Assembly (NCBI GenBank): GCA_035640715.1
Contig: DASQVO010000307.1
Span: 1 to 10,115, forward strand
DNA from: DASQVO01 sp035640715
GTDB taxonomy: Bacteria; Actinomycetota; Actinomycetes; Streptosporangiales; Streptosporangiaceae
DNA: 10,115 nt
Direction: 5' to 3'
In this document: piece after piece, positions 1 to 10,003 of the stretch
Numbering within the stretch: the stretch's first letter is position 1
Layout: each line of letters starts with the position of its first letter
Notes under the pieces: generated by a model
Seen by the model: only the letters and a program-made list of their open reading frames with translations
Databases searched by the model: none
What the model was told of the DNA's origin: nothing
Made by a program: the position numbers and the translations under genes

Positions 1-244
1 GTTCCGACGCCTCGTGCCAGTCATGCCGCCACACGAGGTCATTCCACTCGGGGATGAGGTTCCCCAGCGGGCAGCCGGTGTGGCAGAACGGGATGCCGCA
101 GTCCATGCAGCGCCCCGCCTGCCGCTCGAGACGCCCGGCGGAGAACTCGGTGTACACCTCGCGCCAGTCCTGTATCCGCACGTCCACCGGCCTGCGAGCG
201 GGCGTCTCGCGCGGCGTGGTCATGAATCCCTTGGGGTCGGCCAT
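1..244 (-). CDS. gltD: Glutamate synthase small subunit, N-terminal part (cut by left edge)
   Basis: Encodes the first 81 residues of the NADPH-dependent glutamate synthase beta subunit, the cytoplasmic partner that carries electrons from NADPH to the large subunit. The visible part shows the [4Fe-4S] signature of the family: C46, C49, C54 and C58 in the pattern CxxCGxPxCxxxCPxxN, followed by the conserved LIPEWN segment. The rest of the protein, including the FAD and NADPH domains, is outside the window. The ATG at 244 is preferred because an AAGGA ribosome site (255-259) lies 10 nt upstream; an in-frame ATG at residue 8 is a weaker alternative. It follows gltB in the same direction after a 135-nt spacer and is very probably co-transcribed. 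The identification is firm; only the truncation limits it. Confidence 0.95.
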   Translation of the reverse strand, partial: MADPKGFMTTPRETPARRPVDVRIQDWREVYTEFSAGRLERQAGRCMDCGIPFCHTGCPLGNLIPEWNDLVWRHDWHEASE

Positions 245-303
245 CGGCCTGTCGTCCTTATCTGTGCCTTCAGAAACGGCGAATAACGCTCACTTTGCTT
301 GGG

Positions 304-329
304 GGGACCCGGCGCCGTTGACGGGTCCC
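304..329 (-). repeat. Perfect 8-bp inverted repeat in the gltB-gltD spacer
   Basis: Positions 304-311 (GGGACCCG) and 322-329 (CGGGTCCC) are exact reverse complements around a 10-nt loop. It lies about 60 nt upstream of the gltD start and immediately downstream, in transcription order, of a second hairpin at 335-365. No T-run follows it on the minus strand, so it does not look like an intrinsic terminator. An mRNA-stabilising or processing structure that sets the gltB:gltD ratio is an inference. Confidence 0.6.
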
Positions 330-334
330 GTTGC

Positions 335-365
335 CTGGGCGGCGGCCAAAAAGGCCGTTGCCCAG
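335..365. repeat. 13-bp stem, 5-nt loop hairpin just after gltB
   Basis: Arms 335-347 and 353-365 flank the loop AAAAA. Read as plus-strand RNA, all 13 positions pair if two G-U wobbles are allowed. Read as minus-strand RNA, the gltB-gltD transcript, the same two positions become A-C mismatches, leaving helices of 6 and 5 bp. The T-run is in the loop rather than after the stem, so a standard terminator is not supported. It begins only 15 nt after the gltB stop codon. Confidence 0.55.
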
Positions 366-379
366 ACCGGGGGCGCGGC

Positions 380-5032
<4,653 letters not shown>

Positions 5033-5037
5033 CTAAT

Positions 5038-5042
5038 CTCCT
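5038..5042 (-). promoter_or_regulatory. Ribosome binding site of gltB
   Basis: AGGAG on the minus strand, 5 nt before the ATG at 5032. It fixes the long-propeptide start of GltB, 31 residues before the catalytic cysteine. A short run of GAC triplets (5043-5052) lies just upstream in the leader. Confidence 0.8.
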
Positions 5043-5095
5043 GTCGTCGTCGTCTCGTCTGCATACCGGTACTGCGGTGGGACGACGCTGGCCCT

Positions 5096-5116
5096 GCCGC
5101 GAGGGCCGCTCGCGGC
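5096..5116 (-). repeat. Perfect 8-bp hairpin in the gltB leader
   Basis: Arms 5096-5103 (GCCGCGAG) and 5109-5116 (CTCGCGGC) are exact reverse complements around a 5-nt loop. The structure lies between the predicted promoter and the gltB ribosome site, 53 nt upstream of the ribosome site. No T-run follows, so it is not an intrinsic terminator. It is GC-only in both arms apart from one A-T pair and should be very stable in RNA. Its role is unknown. Confidence 0.6.
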
Positions 5117-5125
5117 GGCTCGCTG

Positions 5126-5152
5126 GCTACACGGAAGTTACGCCCAGATTAC
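5126..5152 (-). promoter_or_regulatory. Three GTA pentamers at exact 11-bp period (possible operator)
   Basis: On the minus strand GTAAT (5148-5152), GTAAC (5137-5141) and GTAGC (5126-5130) are each separated by exactly 6 nt. OmpR-family regulators, including the actinobacterial nitrogen regulator GlnR (published consensus roughly gTnAc-n6-GaAAc), bind repeats with this 11-bp spacing. The array overlaps the predicted -10 box and start point, a place that would suit repression. The sites are imperfect matches to GlnR, and binding is an inference. Confidence 0.3.
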
Positions 5153-5174
5153 ATCACCGAACAATCAGGCCCAA
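5146..5174 (-). promoter_or_regulatory. Candidate sigma-70-type promoter of gltB-gltD
   Basis: On the minus strand TTGGGC (5169-5174) and TAATCT (5146-5151) are separated by 17 nt. They match the TTG of the -35 box and the TAnnnT of the actinomycete -10 box. The surrounding stretch is clearly richer in A and T than the flanking genes. Transcription would start near 5138-5140 and leave a leader of about 105 nt. The prediction is by eye only. Confidence 0.4.
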
Positions 5175-5261
5175 GACCTGCAAGGGCATCAATATTTAGC
5201 CGGTTCAACTATTCACCCTGATTTACCGCCGTGCTACCTGAGGCGGTCACCGGCCCAGGGT

Positions 5262-6137
5262 TCACGGAGCGGAGTGCGCTCCGTGGGCACTGCTGCGCGG
5301 TGCCGCATGGCCGCCGGGCGGCACCGGCACGATGACGTCGGGCCCGTGCCGGTGCCGGGACCGGTAAAGGTAGGCGGCCGCGCCACCCGCCGTGATGAGC
5401 TCCGTCCACTGGTCCGCCCGCAGGCCCGCGAACCGCGGTGCGGGATTGATCAGCAGCCACTCGGCGGCGCACGTTCCGGCGCAGGTCAGCGCCAGCGCCA
5501 GCGCGAAAGCGCGCTCGCCCGGCAGCGCGAGCCGCTGCCCCGCCCAGATGACGGCGAACCCCGCGGCCACGCACCAGATCGCCTCGTAGCCGAAGACCGG
5601 CTGGAATGTCGCGAAGTTCTCGTAGCCAGGGACCCGGTGAACCGGTGAGATCTCCACCGCCCACGGCAGCGCCGATGGGCGCCCGTACGCCCTCTGGCTG
5701 AACCATCCGCTCAGGAAGACGATCGCCTCGGCGAACGCGACGCCGGGCGCCGCCGCGCCGGCGACCGGCCCCAGCCGCACGCGGGCCCTGCGGCAGGCAA
5801 TCCAGGCCCCAATGGCACCGAGCCCGATAGCGCCCGGCACGCCGATAACGCCGACCCATGCCCTCGCCGTGGCCCACACCTCCGGGCGGGATGGGAAAAG
5901 CCGGGCGGCTTCAGCCAGCGCCCCGTGCGCGCCGGCCCCGATGAGGCCGGCCGGCACCGCCCACGCCGCGACGTCCAGGATCAGCCCGCGGCGGCCGCCG
6001 GCCTTCTTGTACCGGCGCTCGGCCACCCACATGGCGACGATGACGCCGGTGACGATGCCGAGCGCGTACGCCCGCACCGGCAGCGGGCCCAGGTGCCACT
6101 CCCCCCGCCCGGGATTTGGGATATAGGAGACTGGCAT
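5262..6137 (-). CDS. lgt: Lgt-family membrane protein, probably catalytically impaired
   Basis: A 291-residue, hydrophobic, multi-pass protein of the prolipoprotein diacylglyceryl transferase family, whose active members move diacylglycerol from phosphatidylglycerol to the lipobox cysteine of lipoproteins in the plasma membrane. Family landmarks remain: the N-terminal SYIPNPGRGEWHLGPLPVRAYALG with Y24 (E. coli Y26), YGRP with G152 (G154) and E226 (E243). Aligned by motif, other key positions are changed: F141 where R143 is expected, G144 for N146, R149 for E151, T222 for R239, and GAG for the GAR segment near 67-69. The reading frame is intact. The tail after about residue 262 is rich in His, Pro and Ala. 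It starts 10 nt after trpA, the usual actinomycete place for lgt, but its ribosome site is weak (AGGAG lies 17 nt away). Family membership is firm; loss of activity is inferred from motif memory, not from an alignment run. Confidence 0.85.
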   Translation of the reverse strand: MPVSYIPNPGRGEWHLGPLPVRAYALGIVTGVIVAMWVAERRYKKAGGRRGLILDVAAWAVPAGLIGAGAHGALAEAARLFPSRPEVWATARAWVGVIGVPGAIGLGAIGAWIACRRARVRLGPVAGAAAPGVAFAEAIVFLSGWFSQRAYGRPSALPWAVEISPVHRVPGYENFATFQPVFGYEAIWCVAAGFAVIWAGQRLALPGERAFALALALTCAGTCAAEWLLINPAPRFAGLRADQWTELITAGGAAAYLYRSRHRHGPDVIVPVPPGGHAAPRSSAHGAHSAP

Positions 6138-6147
6138 GCCTGGAACG

Positions 6148-6972
6148 CTATACGCTCCTGGCGGCGTGCCCGGCTGAGGAGTCGCGGACGCCGGCGGCGA
6201 GCTCTGCGGCCAGCTCGCGCACCGCGGCGGTGCCGGCGTCGATATCGGGCGCGGCCAGCAGCCGCTGGACGAACGCCGAGCCGACGATCACGCCGTCGGC
6301 GAAGGCCGCCACCTGCGCGGCCTGCGCCCCGTCGCGGACGCCGAGCCCGACGGCAACCGGGAGGCTGGTGTGCGCGCGGACCCGGGCGACGAGCCCGGCG
6401 GCACGGTCGCTCACCACGTCACGCGCGCCCGTGATGCCCATCAGCGACGCCGCGTAGACGAAGCCCCGGCATACCCTGGATACGGTCCCGATGCGCTCAT
6501 CGGAAGAACTCGGCGCCACCAGGAAGACCCGGTCGAGCCCGCATGCGCTGGCCGCCTCCAGCCACGGGCCGGATTCCTCCGGTGTCAGGTCCGGCGTGAT
6601 CAGGCCCGAGCCCCCGGCTGCGGCGAGATCCCGCGCGAATGCGGTCACGCCGTAATGGTCGACTGGGTTCCAGTAGGTCATCACCAGCGCGGGCACGCCG
6701 GCGCTGGCGACGGCCTGCACGGTGCGCAGCACGTCGGCGATCTTGGTGCCGCCGGTCAGCGCCCTGTGCACGGCCTCCTGGATGACCGGGCCATCCATCA
6801 GCGGGTCCGAGTACGGCAGGCCGATCTCCACGATGTCGGCTCCCGCCTCGGCCATCGCCACGGCGGCCCCGATCGCGCCGTCCACGCTCGGGAATCCCGC
6901 CGGGAGGTAGCCGATCAGTGCGGCCCGGTCCTCGGCCGCCGCCTTTTCGAAGGCGAGCGTGACGGCGCTCAT
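6148..6972 (-). CDS. trpA: Tryptophan synthase alpha subunit
   Basis: Cleaves indole-3-glycerol phosphate to indole and glyceraldehyde-3-phosphate and passes indole through the tunnel to TrpB in the cytoplasmic alpha2-beta2 complex. The 274-residue protein is of normal length for this TIM-barrel family. The two catalytic acids fall at the same numbers as in E. coli: E49 in VEIGLPYSD and D60 in PLMDGP. Other landmarks are GYLPAGFP near residue 21, VAPSSSDERI in the middle, YAASLMGITGAR, and the phosphate-binding GLGVRDG and GVIVGSAFV near the C-terminus. The ATG at 6972 has a strong purine-rich ribosome site (GGGGGAGG, 6980-6987) 7 nt upstream, in the 25-nt gap after trpB. An intact, ordinary gene of the operon. 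Confidence 0.98.
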   Translation of the reverse strand: MSAVTLAFEKAAAEDRAALIGYLPAGFPSVDGAIGAAVAMAEAGADIVEIGLPYSDPLMDGPVIQEAVHRALTGGTKIADVLRTVQAVASAGVPALVMTYWNPVDHYGVTAFARDLAAAGGSGLITPDLTPEESGPWLEAASACGLDRVFLVAPSSSDERIGTVSRVCRGFVYAASLMGITGARDVVSDRAAGLVARVRAHTSLPVAVGLGVRDGAQAAQVAAFADGVIVGSAFVQRLLAAPDIDAGTAAVRELAAELAAGVRDSSAGHAARSV

Positions 6973-6979
6973 TTAACTG

Positions 6980-6987
6980 CCTCCCCC
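6980..6987 (-). promoter_or_regulatory. Strong ribosome binding site of trpA
   Basis: GGGGGAGG on the minus strand, 7 nt before the trpA ATG, in the short gap after the trpB stop. It decides the trpA start and suggests independent high initiation, in contrast to the coupled start of trpB. Confidence 0.75.
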
Positions 6988-6997
6988 ACGGCGGCGC

Positions 6998-8194
6998 TCA
7001 CAGGCCGAGCCGTTCCGACACCGTGGCCACGTCCTTGTCGCCGCGGCCGGACAGGTTGACCAGGATCAGCCCGTCCGGGCCGAGTTCACGGCCGATTTCC
7101 AGGGCCCCGGCCAGCGCGTGCGCGGATTCGAGGGCGGGGATGATCCCCTCTGTCCGGCAGAGTACGCCGAAGGCGTCCAGCGCCTGGGCATCGGTGACGG
7201 CCCGGTAAGCGGCGCGGCCCGTCTCCCGCAGCCAGACATGCTCGGGCCCGACACCGGGATAGTCCAGCCCGGCGGAGATCGAGTGCGTCGGCAGCGTCTG
7301 GCCCTCGTTGTCCTGCAGGAGGTAGGTGCGCATCCCGTGCAGCACGCCGGCCGATCCCGCAGTCAGCGTGGCAGCGTGCCGGCCGGGCTGCAGCCCGTCA
7401 CCGCCCGCCTCACAGCCGATCAGGCGGACAGAGGCATCCGGAATGAATGCGTGGAAGATGCCGATCGCGTTGGAGCCCCCGCCGACGCAGGCGACGACCG
7501 CATCCGGCAGCCTGCCCGCCGCGGCCAGTACCTGTTCCCTGGCCTCCACCCCGATGATGCGCTGGAAATCCCGCACCATCATGGGGAACGGGTGCGGGCC
7601 GCCGACCGAGCCGATGCAGTAGTGCGTGGTCTCCACCGTGGCGACCCAGTCACGGAACGCCTCGTTCATGGCGTCCTTAAGGGTGCGGCTGCCCGACCTG
7701 ACCGGCACGACCTCCGCACCCAGCATGCGCATCCTCGCGACGTTCAGCGCCTGCCGGTGGGTGTCCTCCTCGCCCATGTAGACGACGCAGTCGAGGCCGA
7801 AGAGGGCGCAGGCGGTCGCCGTGGCGACGCCGTGCTGCCCCGCCCCCGTCTCGGCGATCACGCGCGTCTTGCCCATCCGCCTGGTCAGCAGCGCCTGGCC
7901 GAGCACGTTGTTTATCTTGTGTGAGCCGGTATGGGTCAGGTCCTCGCGCTTGAGCAGGACCCGGCATCCGCCGGCCTCGGCAGCAAACCTCGGTACCTCG
8001 GTCAGCAGCGTCGGCCGTCCCGCGTAGTCACGAAGCAGCCGGGCGAGCTCACCCTGGAACTCCGGATCCGCCTTGGCGGCCGTGTAGTACTCGGTCAGCT
8101 CGTCGAGCGCCGCGGTCAGCGCCTCCGGCGCGAAGCGCCCGCCGTATATGCCGAAGTGCCCGGATAGGTCGGGGACGGTGCCCACGCCGGTCAT
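6998..8194 (-). CDS. trpB: Tryptophan synthase beta subunit
   Basis: Pyridoxal-phosphate enzyme that condenses indole, delivered by TrpA, with L-serine to give tryptophan. The 398-residue protein has the complete type-1 TrpB (TrpB1) pattern: GIYGGRFAPE near the N-terminus, KREDLTHTGSHKINN with the Schiff-base lysine K93, the catalytic glutamate E115 in AETGAGQHG, the cofactor phosphate loop GGGSNAIG, and SGRGDKD near the C-terminus, whose serine contacts the pyridine nitrogen. The start ATG (8194-8192) overlaps the trpC stop by one base in the arrangement TGATG, and GGAGA (8201-8205) inside trpC serves as ribosome site 6 nt upstream, so translational coupling to trpC is likely. The small trpX reading frame that separates trpC and trpB in Streptomyces coelicolor is absent here. 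Confidence 0.98.
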   Translation of the reverse strand: MTGVGTVPDLSGHFGIYGGRFAPEALTAALDELTEYYTAAKADPEFQGELARLLRDYAGRPTLLTEVPRFAAEAGGCRVLLKREDLTHTGSHKINNVLGQALLTRRMGKTRVIAETGAGQHGVATATACALFGLDCVVYMGEEDTHRQALNVARMRMLGAEVVPVRSGSRTLKDAMNEAFRDWVATVETTHYCIGSVGGPHPFPMMVRDFQRIIGVEAREQVLAAAGRLPDAVVACVGGGSNAIGIFHAFIPDASVRLIGCEAGGDGLQPGRHAATLTAGSAGVLHGMRTYLLQDNEGQTLPTHSISAGLDYPGVGPEHVWLRETGRAAYRAVTDAQALDAFGVLCRTEGIIPALESAHALAGALEIGRELGPDGLILVNLSGRGDKDVATVSERLGL

Positions 8195-9000
8195 CAGCGG
8201 TCTCCGCGCAGGGCAGGATGTGAGGCGGCTGTCACCAGGTCCGCGACGGCGGCCCGGGGGTCCTTCCCGGTCACCAGGGACTCCCCGACCAGGACGGCGT
8301 CGGCCCCGGCGGCAGCGTAGGCGAGAAGGTCGTGCGGGCCGCGCACGCCGGACTCGGCGATCTTGACGATCCCGTCCGGGATGCGGGGGATCATCCGGCC
8401 GATGACGCCGCGGTCGAGCCGGAGCGTGGTCAGGTCGCGGGCGTTGACGCCGATCACCTTCGCGCCGGCGTCCAGCGCCCGGTCCAGCTCGGCTTCGGCG
8501 TGCACCTCGACCAGCGGCACCAGGCCAATGGAGACGGCGCGCTCCACCAGCGACACCAGCGCGCTCTGCTCGAGCGCGGCGACGATGAGCAGCACCAGGT
8601 CGGCACCGTGCGCGCGCGCCTCCCAGAGCTGATAAGAGCTCACCACGAAGTCTTTGCGCAGCACCGGCACCTGCACGGCCTTGCGTACCGCGGCCAGATC
8701 GGCGAGCGTGCCGCCGAACCGCCGGGACTCGGTGAGCACACTGATCACCCTGGCGCCACCGGCCTCGTAGTCCGCGGCGAGGGCGGCCGGGTCTGCGATC
8801 TCTGCCATGGCGCCACGCGACGGGCTGGCCCGTTTCACTTCTGCGATGACGCTGATGCCGTCCGACTTAAGCGCGGCCGACGCGTCACGCGGGGACGGGG
8901 CGCGGCTGGCCATCTCCTTGAGCTGATCAAGGGAGACACGCCGCTGCCGGTCGGCGAGATCAGCACGCACGCCGTCGAGGATCTCGTCGAGCACTGTCAC
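8194..9000 (-). CDS. trpC: Indole-3-glycerol phosphate synthase
   Basis: Closes the ring of carboxyphenylaminodeoxyribulose phosphate to indole-3-glycerol phosphate, with loss of CO2 and water; this is the substrate of TrpA. From the chosen start the protein has 268 residues and carries all family motifs: E54 and K56 in AEVKRASPS, the general acid K116 in LRKDF, E165 in VEVH, N186 in GVNARDL, E216 in AESGVR, and the phosphate loop GADAVLVGES. It is monofunctional, without a PRAI (TrpF) domain. I chose the GTG at 9000 because it gives the usual actinomycete N-terminus (MTVLDEILDGVRADL) and has GAGGGGA at 9012-9018, 11 nt upstream. An in-frame GTG at 9039 would add 13 residues but has no visible ribosome site. 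The stop overlaps the trpB start. Confidence 0.96.
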   Translation of the reverse strand: MTVLDEILDGVRADLADRQRRVSLDQLKEMASRAPSPRDASAALKSDGISVIAEVKRASPSRGAMAEIADPAALAADYEAGGARVISVLTESRRFGGTLADLAAVRKAVQVPVLRKDFVVSSYQLWEARAHGADLVLLIVAALEQSALVSLVERAVSIGLVPLVEVHAEAELDRALDAGAKVIGVNARDLTTLRLDRGVIGRMIPRIPDGIVKIAESGVRGPHDLLAYAAAGADAVLVGESLVTGKDPRAAVADLVTAASHPALRGDR

Positions 9001-9011
9001 GCGGTCCGCAG

Positions 9012-9018
9012 TCCCCTC
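9012..9018 (-). promoter_or_regulatory. Ribosome binding site supporting the trpC GTG start at 9000
   Basis: GAGGGGA on the minus strand ends 11 nt before the GTG at 9000. The spacing is at the long end but usable. The competing GTG at 9039 is preceded by CGCTAGCATCG, which has no purine-rich site. Confidence 0.5.
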
Positions 9019-9080
9019 AACTCGGTAATGGTGCGTCACCGATGCTAGCGGGGCGGTGACGGCGGCCGACCAGGCACCCC

Positions 9081-9086
9081 ATGGTA
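9081..9086 (-). promoter_or_regulatory. Weak candidate -10 box upstream of trpC
   Basis: TACCAT on the minus strand fits TAnnnT and lies 80 nt upstream of the preferred trpC start. No good -35 box is found at 16-18 nt, so support is slight. Some promoter in the interval up to 9214 is likely, because no terminator or overlap ties trpC to the regulator gene upstream. Confidence 0.2.
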
Positions 9087-9153
9087 TCGCGTCCTGGCAG
9101 TGCCGAAGCGCCGTCGCAGCCCCCCACGGCTGTGGTCCCGGGCATTCACCGCA

Positions 9154-9204
9154 TTGCCCGGAAACTGTGTCTTATTCACTTGCCCGGAGAGCGCGTCTTA
9201 TTCA
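9154..9204. repeat. Two tandem 25-bp direct repeats at 26-bp spacing
   Basis: Copies at 9154-9178 and 9180-9204 match at 21 of 25 positions. On the plus strand both begin TTGCCCGGA and end GTCTTATTCA; the differences sit in the middle. A shortened, partial relative (CCCGG then ATTCAC, 9137-9149) lies next to them towards trpC. The pair begins 11 nt after the regulator stop codon and lies 150-200 nt upstream of trpC. They could be operator sites, a duplicated promoter piece or the remnant of a mobile-element end. I do not recognise the sequence as a known element. Confidence 0.65.
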
Positions 9205-9214
9205 GAAGTTCGGG

Positions 9215-10003
9215 TTATCCGCCCGCGTCCGGCGGGCGGACGCCAAGCACGTAGCCGACGCCACGCACCGTGCGGATAGCGCCAGGCCCGGGCAGCTTCG
9301 CCCGCAGCTGCGCGACGTACACGTCGACCGCCCTGGCCGCGGCCTGCGGGCGGCGGGGGCCCGCACCGGGCAGTCCCAGCTCCCGGATGGCGGCCAGCAG
9401 CTGGTCCCTGGTCAGAACCCGGCCGGCGTTATCGGCGAGGACGGCGAGCAACGCAAACTCGGTAGGCGTGAGCGCGATGTCCCGGTCCGCGGACCTCACC
9501 CGGCGCCCGGCCTCCTCCAGGGTGAGGCTGCCGACACGGCGCCGGGCCGGCTCCGGCCGGGCGGCGGGCACGGCCTGCGGCACGGCCGCACGCACGCGGG
9601 TGACGAGCATGCGCGGGCTGAACGGGCGCGGCAGGCAGCGGTCGGCGGCTACTCTCAGGTCGCGGGGGCGCATGCCGCCGCCCAGCAGGAAGACGGCGGG
9701 CATCCGGGCGCCGTCAAGGTTCCTTCCACTGCCCCGATCCCGGCTACTGCCCGGGTCCCGGCTACTGCCCAGGTCCCGGCTGCTGCCCGGGTCCCGGCTG
9801 CGCGGCTCGGCCAGGAGGCCGCGCAGGCGCCGCGCGTCCAGGCCCGGCATGGTCAGGTCGAGCACAGCGACCGCGGCCGAGCGCTCGCCGAGCGCGGCGA
9901 GCGTCTCATCCGCGCTGATCGTCACCCGTACCCGCAGGCCCTCGCGGTCCAGGTAACGGCGCGCGAGCTCAGCGACCTCGGGCTCGTGCTCGGCCAGCAG
10001 CAC
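9215..10003 (-). CDS. OmpR/PhoB-type response regulator with atypical receiver
   Basis: A DNA-binding response regulator of 262 residues from the GTG at 10003. Residues 1-140 are receiver-like: LLAEHEPEV for the acidic cluster, D49 (VLDLTMPG) at the phosphoacceptor place, and PRPF where TKPF is usual. Residues about 155-254 form a complete winged helix, with LTPTEFALLAVLADNAGRVL, TRDQLL, AVDVYVAQLRAKL and the wing TVRGVGYVLG. Odd points: H6 in place of the second acidic metal ligand, L107 at the usual Thr/Ser position, R126 in place of the conserved Lys, and four SRDxGS repeats (69-92) inserted between helix 3 and strand 4. The frame stays open upstream to the right edge, and the PPVV just before the GTG would complete the first beta strand, so the true start may lie beyond the window. 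No histidine kinase gene is visible. Target and signal are unknown. Confidence 0.85.
   Translation of the reverse strand: MLLAEHEPEVAELARRYLDREGLRVRVTISADETLAALGERSAAVAVLDLTMPGLDARRLRGLLAEPRSRDPGSSRDLGSSRDPGSSRDRGSGRNLDGARMPAVFLLGGGMRPRDLRVAADRCLPRPFSPRMLVTRVRAAVPQAVPAARPEPARRRVGSLTLEEAGRRVRSADRDIALTPTEFALLAVLADNAGRVLTRDQLLAAIRELGLPGAGPRRPQAAARAVDVYVAQLRAKLPGPGAIRTVRGVGYVLGVRPPDAGG
9728..9799. repeat. Four tandem copies of an 18-bp unit inside the regulator gene
   Basis: Units at 9728-9745, 9746-9763, 9764-9781 and 9782-9799 share the frame ACTGCCCGGGTCCCGGCT with one to three changes each. Eighteen is a multiple of three, so the array keeps the frame and encodes SRDPGS, SRDLGS, SRDPGS and SRDRGS on the minus strand. 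The near-identity of the DNA, not just of the protein, indicates recent slippage or duplication. Confidence 0.85.

Noticed and set aside
5225..5247. Inverted repeat after lgt considered as a terminator
   Set aside because: The stem is only 6 bp with an 11-nt loop and is not followed by a T-run on the minus strand, so termination between lgt and gltB is not supported by it.
5209..5877. 222-codon minus-strand frame overlapping lgt in another register
   Set aside because: The overlapping lgt frame has family motifs and membrane segments; this one is an Arg/Gly-rich shadow.
7118..7924. 268-codon plus-strand open frame over trpB
   Set aside because: Antisense to the conserved core of TrpB, with a translation typical of GC-rich shadow frames.
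9037..9039. Upstream GTG start for trpC
   Set aside because: It adds 13 residues not typical of actinomycete TrpC and has no purine-rich site in front; the GTG at 9000 has both a better N-terminus and a ribosome site.
9124..9135. CCAC-GGCT-GTGG small palindrome upstream of trpC
   Set aside because: A 4-bp stem is expected often by chance in sequence of this GC content.
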